Source of the DNA: Chitinispirillaceae bacterium
GTDB taxonomy: Bacteria > Fibrobacterota > Chitinivibrionia > Chitinivibrionales > Chitinispirillaceae
DNA length: 61,860 nt
NCBI GenBank assembly: GCA_016929415.1
Contig: JAFGIW010000149.1
Coordinates: 1 to 61,860, forward strand
Direction of reading: 5' to 3'
Part shown: positions 10,109-18,700 of the stretch, piece by piece
Position numbering within the stretch: the first letter of the stretch is position 1
How the letters are laid out: every line of letters starts with the position of its first letter
Translations under genes and position numbers: made by a program
The notes under the pieces: model-generated
What the model saw: the letters and a program-made list of their open reading frames with translations, nothing else
The model's database searches: none
Told to the model about the DNA's origin: nothing

Positions 10109-10813
10109 CTATTTCCTGGTGGGGATAAGGGTACAATTCAGATCGAGCCGGTTGTCGGCAAATCCGGGGGGAAGTTTACCGAACGGCGCGGCAAGTTTGA
10201 CGGCGCGGAGCGCGAGGTTGTCCAACATACCGTTGCCTGAACTGGAATGAATGGAGGGGTCGGAGATCGAGCCGTCCTGATGTATGGTAAAGGAGACGAT
10301 CACCTTGACGGTTCTGTTTTCCGAGCCGGGGTTCCAGTACCGTTCGAGTTTCTGCTGCACATTGTTAAGATACCAGTGATATTTGAAATTGCCGACGGCA
10401 GCCACTTGAGCCGGGGCCGGTATCTCATCCAGGATCGAGGCGAGTTCATCGAGATTTTCATGGATGGGCCTTGCCGCGTCCTTTTCTTTCCGCGCTTCCC
10501 GCCTGTTCCGGGGCGCGTTGGGATCGGGTAATTGACGCGGCTGCGCTTTCGTTTCCTGTTGCGGCATACGCTGCTTCCGCGCTTCAGCGGTTACCGGTAC
10601 GCGCCGCGCGGGGGACGGGCGGAGGGGAGAGGCCACCAGTTGAAAGGTTTTGGGGCGTTCAAACCGCCGGCTGTTGTAAAAAATCCTGCTTAACAGCGGA
10701 ATGACCACCAGAAAAAGCACATGAAAAAGGATCGATACGGTAAGTACCGCCGGGGTAGGTACCCGTTTGAAAGTCTCCCTTTCGAAAAGCGGCATCGTCT
10801 GATACGTCATCAC
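10109..10813 (-). CDS. TolA/TonB-like energy transducer
   Basis: A 234-residue inner-membrane-anchored periplasmic protein. One membrane segment (about residues 22-42, LTVSILFHVLFLVVIPLL) is followed by a Pro/Arg/Lys-rich linker (about 55-130) and a C-terminal TonB-type domain (about 150-230: WNPGSENRTVKVIVSFTI, then a GNGMLDNLALRAVKLAAPF pattern). By position between tolR and tolB it fills the TolA slot, though the C-terminal domain reads more like TonB family. The start (GTG 10813 or ATG 10810) overlaps the tolR stop. Confidence 0.88.
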   Translation of the reverse strand: MMTYQTMPLFERETFKRVPTPAVLTVSILFHVLFLVVIPLLSRIFYNSRRFERPKTFQLVASPLRPSPARRVPVTAEARKQRMPQQETKAQPRQLPDPNAPRNRREARKEKDAARPIHENLDELASILDEIPAPAQVAAVGNFKYHWYLNNVQQKLERYWNPGSENRTVKVIVSFTIHQDGSISDPSIHSSSGNGMLDNLALRAVKLAAPFGKLPPGFADNRLDLNCTLIPTRK

Positions 10814-11247
10814 AAGCCGCCCGCTTTGTCCAGCGGAAGAGTGAGGAACCCGAGTTTCACCACGCCGGCGTTCTGCAATTCCGAGATGATCCTGATGACC
10901 ATGCCGTACGGGACCTTCTTGTCGGCATTGACGAAAACGGGAATGTCGGTTCGGTTGATGAATACCTCTTTAAACTCGCGTCTGAAGTCGAGGAGCGAAA
11001 CTTTCTGCTGATCGATGTAAATTTCGTTGCGGCCGTTGATCGAGACCTGGATCGACTGGTTGGATTCCACGTTGTCCGATTCGGTTTTCGGGAGATCGAC
11101 CTGGACGCCCTGCGTCATCATCGGTGCGGTGATCATGAAAATGATCAGGATCGAAAAAACGACATCAATCAAATTCGTCAGATTGACATCGCTGATGATA
11201 TGTTTTCGACGGCGTTTTCTTGTACTCATATTCCCGGTTTCCACCAC
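10810..11247 (-). CDS. tolR: ExbD/TolR family proton-channel subunit
   Basis: A 145-residue protein with a basic cytosolic N-terminus, one membrane segment (about residues 25-45) and a periplasmic domain. The membrane segment holds the conserved aspartate (D28 in LTNLIDVVFSILIIFMI) needed for proton flow. The frame opens with GTG at 11247; an ATG at 11229 (MSTRKRR) is also possible, and neither has a strong ribosome-binding site. It lies between tolQ and the TolA-like gene, whose start it overlaps. Confidence 0.93.
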   Translation of the reverse strand: MVETGNMSTRKRRRKHIISDVNLTNLIDVVFSILIIFMITAPMMTQGVQVDLPKTESDNVESNQSIQVSINGRNEIYIDQQKVSLLDFRREFKEVFINRTDIPVFVNADKKVPYGMVIRIISELQNAGVVKLGFLTLPLDKAGGL

Positions 11248-11289
11248 TTCAGTGATGACGATATTTCAATTCGATGAAACGTGACAGTT

Positions 11290-12027
11290 CTACTCCCGCG
11301 CAGCGGAGCCCCGTGAGGCGCTCCGCTCCGAATAAAGCAGGTTGAAAAGTTCACGCTTCAACCGGATCAGGACCTGCTCTTTGAATTCATCCATATCGTT
11401 TTCAATCTGTTCGGTGCGGTTGGTGAAATAGTTGTAAAAGAAGAGGGCGGGAATTGCAACAATCAATCCGATGATCGTGGTGATGAGCGCTTCGGCAATT
11501 CCGGGCGCGACAACAGGAAGACTGGCGGAACCCTGATTGCCGATCTCGTAGAAAGAGTTCATGATTCCCCATACGGTTCCTAAAAGTCCCAGAAACGGGG
11601 CGACGCTGCTCATCATCGCCAGCAGGAAGACTCCACGGCTGAAGGGATCAACCAAAGCCAGAAAACCGTTTTCGAGACTGTCTGCCGCTATGGTAAACTG
11701 GTTTTGCAGAAAAAACGACCAGTCTTTAACCCCCGTATGCGAATGTGCATCTTCGAGGATCCGTCGATACTCTCCTGCGCCGATTTTTCCCAGTTGCGCC
11801 ATGGGTGAGTACAACTCTTTCGGGGTCAGCTTTTCTACATCGGAAAGCCGGGACAATCCGGTATATTTTTTTTTAAAAAACCTGTTTCCGCGCGCTACTT
11901 GTGCAATAATAAAAAACCGGTTGAATATGATTCCCCATGTTGCAAATGAGCAGAGCAACAGTAAGATGACAATAAGGCGACCCGCCCACCCTGAACGGAG
12001 CATCATATCCAGCACGGGAATATTCAT
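11290..12027 (-). CDS. tolQ: MotA/TolQ/ExbB proton-channel protein
   Basis: A 245-residue inner-membrane protein with three membrane segments (about residues 15-35, 130-155 and 165-190). The family pattern AMMSSVAPFLGLLGTVWGIM and the following PGIAEALITTIIGLIVAIPALFFYN are clear. With TolR it forms the proton-driven motor that energises the Tol system. AAAGGA precedes the ATG. It is the first gene of the operon; the divergent activase gene lies upstream. Confidence 0.95.
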   Translation of the reverse strand: MNIPVLDMMLRSGWAGRLIVILLLLCSFATWGIIFNRFFIIAQVARGNRFFKKKYTGLSRLSDVEKLTPKELYSPMAQLGKIGAGEYRRILEDAHSHTGVKDWSFFLQNQFTIAADSLENGFLALVDPFSRGVFLLAMMSSVAPFLGLLGTVWGIMNSFYEIGNQGSASLPVVAPGIAEALITTIIGLIVAIPALFFYNYFTNRTEQIENDMDEFKEQVLIRLKRELFNLLYSERSASRGSAARE

Positions 12028-12184
12028 GCGACAGTCCTTTCGACGTTTCCGGGTAATCGGTTGATTTTAAAGCGATTGTTTGCTACCGATCCATGAAGCG
12101 CCGGCAGTCGTGCGAACATCGCGGGATGTATTTCCGGATAAGAAATTGTTTCCTGTAATTCCATAATGATTATAAAAACTACTT

Positions 12185-12218
12185 CCTGATAGGATGGCAA
12201 GTCAATCAACGTATCAGG
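12185..12218. promoter_or_regulatory. Inverted repeat in the divergent tolQ/activase gap
   Basis: CCTGATA (12185-12191) and TATCAGG (12212-12218) form a perfect 7-bp inverted repeat with a 20-base spacer in the region between the two divergent genes. It could be an operator for either. No supporting promoter boxes are clear. Confidence 0.3.
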
Positions 12219-12373
12219 GTAAACGGAGTAAATTTGATGGGAATGGGGTGAAAATGAAATGCGCCCGTAGTGTCGGTCGGGTAGAAGATGAAAACCGATA
12301 GCGACAGCGGAAGGCCGTGGACAATCATGCTCGTGGTATGGTTTTGCGGCTCCGGGTAATGTATTTTTGGACG

Positions 12374-15300
12374 ATGTTCCCGCTGAATCAAACACCGCCC
12401 GTTAATCTTGGAATCGATATCGGTTCCACCACGATTAAAATGGTCGCCCTGGGTGCCGATGATGCAGTGCTTTTTCAAAGTTACGAAAGGCATAACGGGT
12501 CGCATTATGAAACGCTTCTGCCGCAGCTCGAGCTCCTCGGTACAACAATCGGTTCACTGCCGCTTCTGATCGCGGTGACCGGTTCACAGGGCATGGGGAT
12601 CGCCCAGAAGATCGGGGCGGTCTTCATTCAGGAAGTAATCGCCCAGTCGATCGCGGTAAAACGCCTCTATCCGTCAACCCGGACATCGATCGAACTGGGC
12701 GGCCAGGACTCGAAAATGGTATTTTATTCCGACCTCCCCGGCAATGCCGTAGCGGATATGCGCATGAACGGCGTCTGCGCCGGCGGTACCGGTGCATTTA
12801 TCGACCAGATGTCGCTGCTGATCAATATCCCTATTGAGCGGTTCAACGAAGCCGCGGCACGGGGGGAGCGCATCTATGCCATTTCCGGGCGGTGCGGCGT
12901 ATTCGCCAAGACCGATATCCAGCCCCTGCTCAATCAGGGCGCCGCCTCCGACGATATCGCGCTTTCCTGCCTGCACGCACTTGCAAAGCAGACGATCGGC
13001 GGCTTGGCACAGGGTATGGTCATGGCGCCGCCGGTGCTTTTCGCCGGCGGACCGTTCTTCTTCATCCCGATTCTGGTCGATGTATTCGTAAAGCGGCTCG
13101 GTCTGAAACCGGGCGATATCGTACTTCCCGACCGTTCGCAAACTTTTATCGCTTACGGGACCGCGCTGAGCCTGCGTACCGACCTGGGGTGTACCACCAG
13201 AAAGACGCGCCTTCCGTCGGTCATCAGTGCGATTGAACAGAAAACGCACGGGGGCTCCGACGGCGGCGGCTCACTGCCGTTTTTCGCCTCCGCCGCGGAA
13301 CGTGATTCCTTTATCGGACGGTGCCGCCCGACCGCACGGCAGGGCCTTCCGGCGGGGGTGAAGGGAACGGTGCCGGTTTATATCGGTCTTGACGCAGGAT
13401 CCACGACGACGAAACTGGCCGTGATCGACGGGAAGGGTGATATGCTGTTCTCGTTTTATGCGAACAACCGGGGGAAACCGGTCGACACCGCTCGTGACGG
13501 GTTGCTCGCGTTTCTTGATTATTGCGAAGACGGCGGGATCGACCCCGTCGTCGGAGGGCTCGGTACGACCGGTTACGGCGAGAATCTCTTCGCGGTTGCA
13601 TTTCATGCCGAGTACCATACGGTGGAAACGATCGCCCATAAGGAAGCGGCGGTAAAATTCTGCCCGGAGGTCAGCTTCGTGCTCGATCTGGGCGGGCAGG
13701 ACATGAAGGCGATCTTCATAAAAAACGGGATTATCACCAATATCGTTCTCAATGAAGCGTGCAGCGCCGGGTGCGGCTCTTTTCTCGAAACATATGCGAA
13801 AACGCTCGGCATTGAACCGGCGCAGATCGCCTCTGCCGCATTTGCGGCGGCACATCCGAGCAGTCTCGGATCACGCTGCACGGTGTTCATGAATTCCTCG
13901 GTGATCACCGAACAGCGCAACGGCCGCAGCGTCGGTGAGATCCTCGCCGGGCTCTGCCGCTCCATCATCGAAAATGTTTTTACCAAGGTCATACGTATTG
14001 CAAACTTAGACGAACTCGGGGACCATATCGTCGTCCAGGGCGGCACCTTCAAAAACGATGCGGTGCTGAAAGCGTTCGAGGATTATATCGGCCGGCCGGT
14101 GTTGCGCCCACCGCACTGCGGGGAGATGGGCGCGCTGGGTATCGCCCTGCTCTGTAAAGAACGGGCGCTGAGATTCCCCGGCACTTCACGGGCGGCGGCG
14201 TTTATCACCCGGGAACAGTTGCAAAAGTTAAGCTATACCGTCACCGCCGACGACCGGTGCCCGCACTGTTCCAACAACTGCGCCCGCCATATCGTCACCT
14301 TCTCGCACGGCGGATCGTACGTCACCGGCAACCGGTGTGAACGCGGCGCCGCACCCGACCCCTCGGCGCCGCAGAAACGGGAGCGAAGCAGGGTACCCGA
14401 CCTGCTTGCCGAAAGATACAGGCTGCTCTTCACGCGTGCGGTAAAAACCGCGTCGCCGGAGGAAATTGATTCTGAAAAGGTGATCGGGATTCCGCGCGTC
14501 CTCGATTTTTTCGATAGTTTTCCTTTCTGGAATGTTTTTTTTCAGCATCTCGGCTATACCGTTGTTCTTTCGGGCGAATCGAACTATCCGCTCTTCGAAT
14601 CGGGGCTTCGGACCGTCCCTTCGGACACGGTATGCCTTCCGGCGAAAATGGCCCACGGGCATATCCAATCGCTTCTGGACATGGGCGTGAAAACGATTTT
14701 CATGCCGATGATGCTGAAAAACCGCAAGGAAAACCCCAACCGGGACGATTCGTGGAACTGCGCCGTCCTGCAGGGATATCCCGAGATCATCCGCCTCAAC
14801 GGCTGCATCCCCGAAAACGGAGGCGTCCGTTTTCTCACCCCGGCCTTCAAGCTGACAAATACGACGGTTCGCGACCGCCAGATTATCCGGTTCGCGGAAA
14901 CGCATTTGCGCCGCGGCCGGATCCGCATACAGCAGGCGATCAGTAAGGGAGAAAAGGAAGAGGCTGTGTTCCGCAAGGCACTTCGGCAGCAGGGCGAGAA
15001 AGTCCTGCACGACCTGCGCGGCAGCGACGGATTCGGCGTGGTGATCGCCTGCCGCCCTTACCATAACGATCCTTTCGTCCATCATCGGATCGCAGGCTAT
15101 TTTATCCGGCAGGGAATCCCGGTGCTGGTCAACGAGGCGCTTCCCGGCCTTGACGAAATGGACTTGTCGTTCAGCCGTATGGATACCATCAACACGTTCC
15201 ATAACCGTATGCTCGCCGCGGCGAAATTCGTTGCCGGTCATCCGCAGCTGGAAATGGTGCAGCTGGTAAGCTTCGGGTGCGGCCACGATGCGATTCTGAC

Positions 15301-16786
15301 CGATGAACTCAACCGTATCCTGCGCACTTACGGCGGCAAGGAACTGCTCACCCTGAAACTGGACGAAGGAGAAAACAGCGGGCCGCTCAACATCCGCATT
15401 ACCTCGTTTATCGAGACCGTCCGCACCCAGCGGTCGCGGCGGGAATCCCCCAAACGCGGGCTGTGGATCGATCCGTTCCCCATCCGGTTCCAGAAAGGCG
15501 ACCGCAACCGGCGGATTTTTCTCATTCCGAATCTGTCGCGGTCATTCTCGATGGTTATTTCCAAGGCGTTCGAACGGCAGGGATACAGTTCACAGGTCCT
15601 TCCGGTGGCCGGAAAAGAGGCGATTGCTATCGGTAAACGGTACGTGAACAACGATATCTGCTATCCGGCGCAGATCAATGTAGGTGAAATCCTGCACTAT
15701 CTCATCGAACACCCCGAACGCGCCTCGACATCAGCCGCGACACTCGCGAAAAACTGCAATGACTGCCGCGCCTGTCATTATGCGGCGATTGCACGTAAAG
15801 CGCTCGATGACGCCGGTTTCGGTTCGGTGCCGATCGTCACCACCGCCGACAACGACCGGCACCGTCTGCATCCGGGGATGAAACTCAACCGTCTTCGTTT
15901 TTCCATTGATTTCATAAGGGGAATCGCGCTTATCGATGCGATCGACGATATGGCGCGCAGGTGCCGGCCGTACGAACAGGTGAAGGGGCAGACCGAGGCG
16001 GTCTGTGAAGAACGGACGCAACGGGTGATCGGCGCCCTATCTAAAAGCTGGCGAAACGCGCTTGATGAGTTTGATGCAACGGTTGACGCTTTCAATGGCC
16101 TGAACATCAACAGGAGCATGAGAAAGCCGCGCGTCGGAATCATCGGCGAAATTCTGGTCAATTTTCACGAATCGGGCAACCACCGGATCGTCCAGTATCT
16201 CGAGGAACACGGCATGGAGGTGGTGCTGCCGAATCTCATTGAATTCTTTCGTCAGGATGCCGTCAATTACCGCGTTGCGGCACAGCACCATCATGTGCGT
16301 TTTCCATGGATCGTGACTCAGTTCGCCGTGCAGTACGGTATTCTCTTCAATCGCATCATCCGGGCGGTCGAGCAGCGCAAGAAACGTTTTTTCAGGTACC
16401 GGCAACACGGCGATATCACGGGAATCGCGGCAAAGGCGGCCAAGATCATCGATCCGACGTTCCGCACCGGCGAGGGGTGGCTCATTCCTGGCGAAATCGT
16501 CAACTGGATCGGGGAGGGCATCAGTTCATTTCTTATTGTTCAGCCGTTCGGCTGCCTGCCCAACCATATCAGCGGCAAGGGTGTCATAAAGGCGATCAGG
16601 GCCTGTTATCCCCACGTCCGCATCCTCACCCTCGATTTCGATCCGGACACCAGCATGGCGAATGTGCATAACCGGCTTCAAATGCTTGTTCTCGGGGCAC
16701 GGGCTGGAAGCACGGAGCGTGAAGAGGCCCTGGCCACGGCGGTGACGGAGAATGAAACTGGGGTGGAGGAGCTGGTTGGGCGGTAA
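12374..16786 (+). CDS. Acyl-CoA dehydratase activase, two ATPase domains plus DUF2229
   Basis: A very large (about 1470 residues) protein of the 2-hydroxyglutaryl-CoA dehydratase activator type. Domain 1 has the ASKHA ATPase pattern GIDIGSTTIK and the cluster-binding NGVCAGGTGAFIDQM. Domain 2 repeats both (GLDAGSTTTKLAVI, LGGQDMKAIF, NEACSAGCGSFLETYA). After about residue 700 comes DUF2229 (VIGIPRVLDFFDSFPFW, ESNYPLFESG) and a C-terminal part with cysteine motifs such as CNDCRACHY. Activators use ATP to inject an electron into dehydratases. Here no dehydratase gene is nearby, so the substrate is unknown. The start is uncertain; the open frame begins at GTG 12317 and ATG 12359 is possible, but 12374 places the ATPase motif at the usual distance. 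Confidence 0.9.
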   Translation: MFPLNQTPPVNLGIDIGSTTIKMVALGADDAVLFQSYERHNGSHYETLLPQLELLGTTIGSLPLLIAVTGSQGMGIAQKIGAVFIQEVIAQSIAVKRLYPSTRTSIELGGQDSKMVFYSDLPGNAVADMRMNGVCAGGTGAFIDQMSLLINIPIERFNEAAARGERIYAISGRCGVFAKTDIQPLLNQGAASDDIALSCLHALAKQTIGGLAQGMVMAPPVLFAGGPFFFIPILVDVFVKRLGLKPGDIVLPDRSQTFIAYGTALSLRTDLGCTTRKTRLPSVISAIEQKTHGGSDGGGSLPFFASAAERDSFIGRCRPTARQGLPAGVKGTVPVYIGLDAGSTTTKLAVIDGKGDMLFSFYANNRGKPVDTARDGLLAFLDYCEDGGIDPVVGGLGTTGYGENLFAVAFHAEYHTVETIAHKEAAVKFCPEVSFVLDLGGQDMKAIFIKNGIITNIVLNEACSAGCGSFLETYAKTLGIEPAQIASAAFAAAHPSSLGSRCTVFMNSSVITEQRNGRSVGEILAGLCRSIIENVFTKVIRIANLDELGDHIVVQGGTFKNDAVLKAFEDYIGRPVLRPPHCGEMGALGIALLCKERALRFPGTSRAAAFITREQLQKLSYTVTADDRCPHCSNNCARHIVTFSHGGSYVTGNRCERGAAPDPSAPQKRERSRVPDLLAERYRLLFTRAVKTASPEEIDSEKVIGIPRVLDFFDSFPFWNVFFQHLGYTVVLSGESNYPLFESGLRTVPSDTVCLPAKMAHGHIQSLLDMGVKTIFMPMMLKNRKENPNRDDSWNCAVLQGYPEIIRLNGCIPENGGVRFLTPAFKLTNTTVRDRQIIRFAETHLRRGRIRIQQAISKGEKEEAVFRKALRQQGEKVLHDLRGSDGFGVVIACRPYHNDPFVHHRIAGYFIRQGIPVLVNEALPGLDEMDLSFSRMDTINTFHNRMLAAAKFVAGHPQLEMVQLVSFGCGHDAILTDELNRILRTYGGKELLTLKLDEGENSGPLNIRITSFIETVRTQRSRRESPKRGLWIDPFPIRFQKGDRNRRIFLIPNLSRSFSMVISKAFERQGYSSQVLPVAGKEAIAIGKRYVNNDICYPAQINVGEILHYLIEHPERASTSAATLAKNCNDCRACHYAAIARKALDDAGFGSVPIVTTADNDRHRLHPGMKLNRLRFSIDFIRGIALIDAIDDMARRCRPYEQVKGQTEAVCEERTQRVIGALSKSWRNALDEFDATVDAFNGLNINRSMRKPRVGIIGEILVNFHESGNHRIVQYLEEHGMEVVLPNLIEFFRQDAVNYRVAAQHHHVRFPWIVTQFAVQYGILFNRIIRAVEQRKKRFFRYRQHGDITGIAAKAAKIIDPTFRTGEGWLIPGEIVNWIGEGISSFLIVQPFGCLPNHISGKGVIKAIRACYPHVRILTLDFDPDTSMANVHNRLQMLVLGARAGSTEREEALATAVTENETGVEELVGR

Positions 16787-16826
16787 CTTACGGTGGATTC
16801 CCCGCTTCAGAATGCCGCTTCGACGG

Positions 16827-17228
16827 TCACGGTATGCGGCTTCTCTCGCTTAACGCTTCATCATGCTCAATCCGCCGCACAACCCCACCTGCCCAGAGTG
16901 CTTCAATGTTGTAGTAGTCGCGCAATTCGGGAAGCATGACATGCACCACGACATCGGAATAGTCGAGGAGAATCCATCGGCCTTCATCGAGCCCCTCGTG
17001 CTGCCACGGACGGGTGCCGTTGAGGGCAAGCCGTTCCATGACGCGATCGGCGCAGGCGCGGTTATGGACGGTGTTGTCACCCTGACAGATAATAAAATGA
17101 TCGGCGGCCCCCGGAAGACCGTGCAGGTCGATGACGACGATCGCTTCGGCGAGCGCCTCCTGCAGCGCGTGAATGATCCGGTTGACAAGTTCTGTCCCGC
17201 CGAGCGATTTCCCGTGGATTTTTTTCAC
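16827..17228 (-). CDS. rsfS: Ribosomal silencing factor RsfS
   Basis: RsfS binds ribosomal protein L14 on the large subunit and blocks subunit joining when nutrients are scarce. The 133-residue protein has the family core: AIVVIDLHG, ADHFIICQG, a DEGRWILLDYSDVVVHV stretch and YYNIEALW. The GTG start overlaps the stop of the LytR_C gene (GTGA), showing translational coupling. It is the last gene of the purA-BFN-panD-LytR_C-rsfS chain and is convergent with the activase gene. Confidence 0.95.
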   Translation of the reverse strand: MKKIHGKSLGGTELVNRIIHALQEALAEAIVVIDLHGLPGAADHFIICQGDNTVHNRACADRVMERLALNGTRPWQHEGLDEGRWILLDYSDVVVHVMLPELRDYYNIEALWAGGVVRRIEHDEALSERSRIP

Positions 17229-17665
17229 GGCAGGCGCTCCCGGTAGTCGGGACCGACGATGACGGTCACGTCGTAGAGGTTTTCAGGCGTCCTTATGAGC
17301 ACCATATTTTTCGTGTCGAGCGCCGCGGCCACCTGCAGGGCGATCGAGGTGTCGGCGACACGCGAGACGACCAGCGTTTCCGTGAAGTTCCAGTTGTCGG
17401 CGTTGCCGATATATTTAACGTCGAAATGTTTTTTCCGCAGATAATCCGCCATGATGCGTGCGGATCCTCCGCTGCCGCATCCGTTAAGTACCTCGATGCG
17501 GCCGATCGAGGGAACATCGCTTTGCCGAGCCGGCGCCGCCGGGGACGAAGGCGCCGCCCGCTTCTGCAGCGCCGTGCCTTTATGTATCGAAAAACCGATG
17601 ATGACGGCGATCGCGAGCAGGGCAACAACGTTTCTCATACCGATGACGGTCCGCCTCCGTTTCAC
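17225..17665 (-). CDS. LytR C-terminal domain (LytR_C) membrane protein
   Basis: A roughly 146-residue protein with a basic start, one membrane anchor (about residues 12-30 of the shorter form, VVALLAIAVIIGFSI) and a C-terminal LytR_C domain (IEVLNGCGSGGSARIMADYL, then DVTVIVGPDYRE). The LCP catalytic domain normally found with LytR_C is absent. I place the start at GTG 17665, which overlaps the panD stop (GTGA); the frame extends to a TTG at 17683 and an ATG exists at 17638. It is coupled to rsfS downstream. Function of stand-alone LytR_C proteins is unknown to me. Confidence 0.85.
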   Translation of the reverse strand: MKRRRTVIGMRNVVALLAIAVIIGFSIHKGTALQKRAAPSSPAAPARQSDVPSIGRIEVLNGCGSGGSARIMADYLRKKHFDVKYIGNADNWNFTETLVVSRVADTSIALQVAAALDTKNMVLIRTPENLYDVTVIVGPDYRERLP

Positions 17666-18000
17666 GGCCCGGGGTTGACGCAAATTACCCGGGGTTTATG
17701 TCCGGGTATTTCTTCCGGGGTGAGCTGTACGTAGGTAAGTACCATGACCCGGTCGCCTACCATGCCGAGTCGTGCGGCGGGGCCGTTGAGTTCCACCGCT
17801 CCCGAGCCCCGTTTGCCGGGTATCGCGTAGGTTATCAAACGCGAACCGGTGTCCGTGTTGAGCACGTGCACCTCCTCGTTGGGGTGGATGCCGGCGCGTT
17901 CGAGGTAGTCTTCGTCGACGGTGATGCTTCCTTCATATTCAAGGTTGGTTTTCGTGATACGGATATCCCTTATTTTACCGTTGAGAAACATATGAAACAT
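17662..18000 (-). CDS. panD: Aspartate 1-decarboxylase PanD
   Basis: PanD makes beta-alanine from aspartate for pantothenate and coenzyme A. It is made as a proenzyme that cuts itself to form a pyruvoyl group. The cut site is visible as Gly24-Ser25 (YEGSITVDED), at the usual position. Other family landmarks are RLITYAIPGKRGSG and ELNGPAARLGMVGDRVMVL. The 112-residue length and the MFHMFLNGKI start align with the family. AAAGGA precedes the ATG. The stop overlaps the next gene's start. Confidence 0.95.
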   Translation of the reverse strand: MFHMFLNGKIRDIRITKTNLEYEGSITVDEDYLERAGIHPNEEVHVLNTDTGSRLITYAIPGKRGSGAVELNGPAARLGMVGDRVMVLTYVQLTPEEIPGHKPRVICVNPGP

Positions 18001-18060
18001 ACTTATAATTCCTTTAACAGGTACGGTTGAACTCCATGCTTTTTATTTCCGGCAGCTGGT

Positions 18061-18639
18061 TCAATTCGATGTGGTGAGTTTGTTGATTTCATCCCTGATG
18101 CGTGCGGCATCCTCATAACGTTCCTCGGCGACGGCCGATTCAAGCTTCTTTCGCAGGACCTCTATCGGCGTCAATTCGTGTTGCGGTTCGTCGGACCCGG
18201 CCGGTTCCAGCCGGCCTTCGACCGCGTCATGGTCGGCTTTCGGTATGATGACGCCCGCCTCGTCCATCACCGATTCGTCAACAAAAATCGGCGCTGAAAA
18301 ACGCAGGGCCATGGCGATGGCGTCGCTCGGCCGCGCGTCGATCGACATGGTTCTGTCGCTCACCTGCAACACCAGATGCGCATAGAAAGTCTCATTTTTA
18401 AGGGCGCAGATTTCGGTACGGAGCACCATTCCGCTCAGTTCGGTGATGACGTTTCTGAACAGGTCATGCGTCAAGGGACGGGGAAAAGGTATCCGGTTGA
18501 GCTGCAGAGCGATTGACTGCGCCTCGAGCTGTCCGATTGAAATCGGCAGCGTACGTTCGTCGTCGGTACCCCTGAGGAGAATAACGAACTCTTTTCCCAT
18601 ATTGACCAGAAAGGTGTTGACCACTTCCACGCGGATCAT
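18061..18639 (-). CDS. Bifunctional nuclease (BFN/DUF151) domain protein with UVR motif
   Basis: A 192-residue protein. Residues 1-135 match the BFN/DUF151 domain (VILLRGTDDERTLPISIG, SIDARPSDAIAMALR). The last 40 residues form a UVR-type helical motif (LRKKLESAVAEERYEDAARI). Such proteins are common in bacteria next to unrelated housekeeping genes; a nuclease activity is claimed for plant relatives, but the bacterial role is not settled. GGAGGG precedes the ATG with good spacing. It lies between purA and panD on the same strand. Confidence 0.93.
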   Translation of the reverse strand: MIRVEVVNTFLVNMGKEFVILLRGTDDERTLPISIGQLEAQSIALQLNRIPFPRPLTHDLFRNVITELSGMVLRTEICALKNETFYAHLVLQVSDRTMSIDARPSDAIAMALRFSAPIFVDESVMDEAGVIIPKADHDAVEGRLEPAGSDEPQHELTPIEVLRKKLESAVAEERYEDAARIRDEINKLTTSN

Positions 18640-18700
18640 CGAAAATGCCCTCCGGTATGCCGCCTGCCGGCGGAAATGACGCGATACCTGCGATGTGCCG

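Noticed and set aside
14228..15286. A 352-codon open frame on the minus strand inside the activase gene
   Set aside because: It is antisense to the conserved DUF2229 part and shows no family features of its own.
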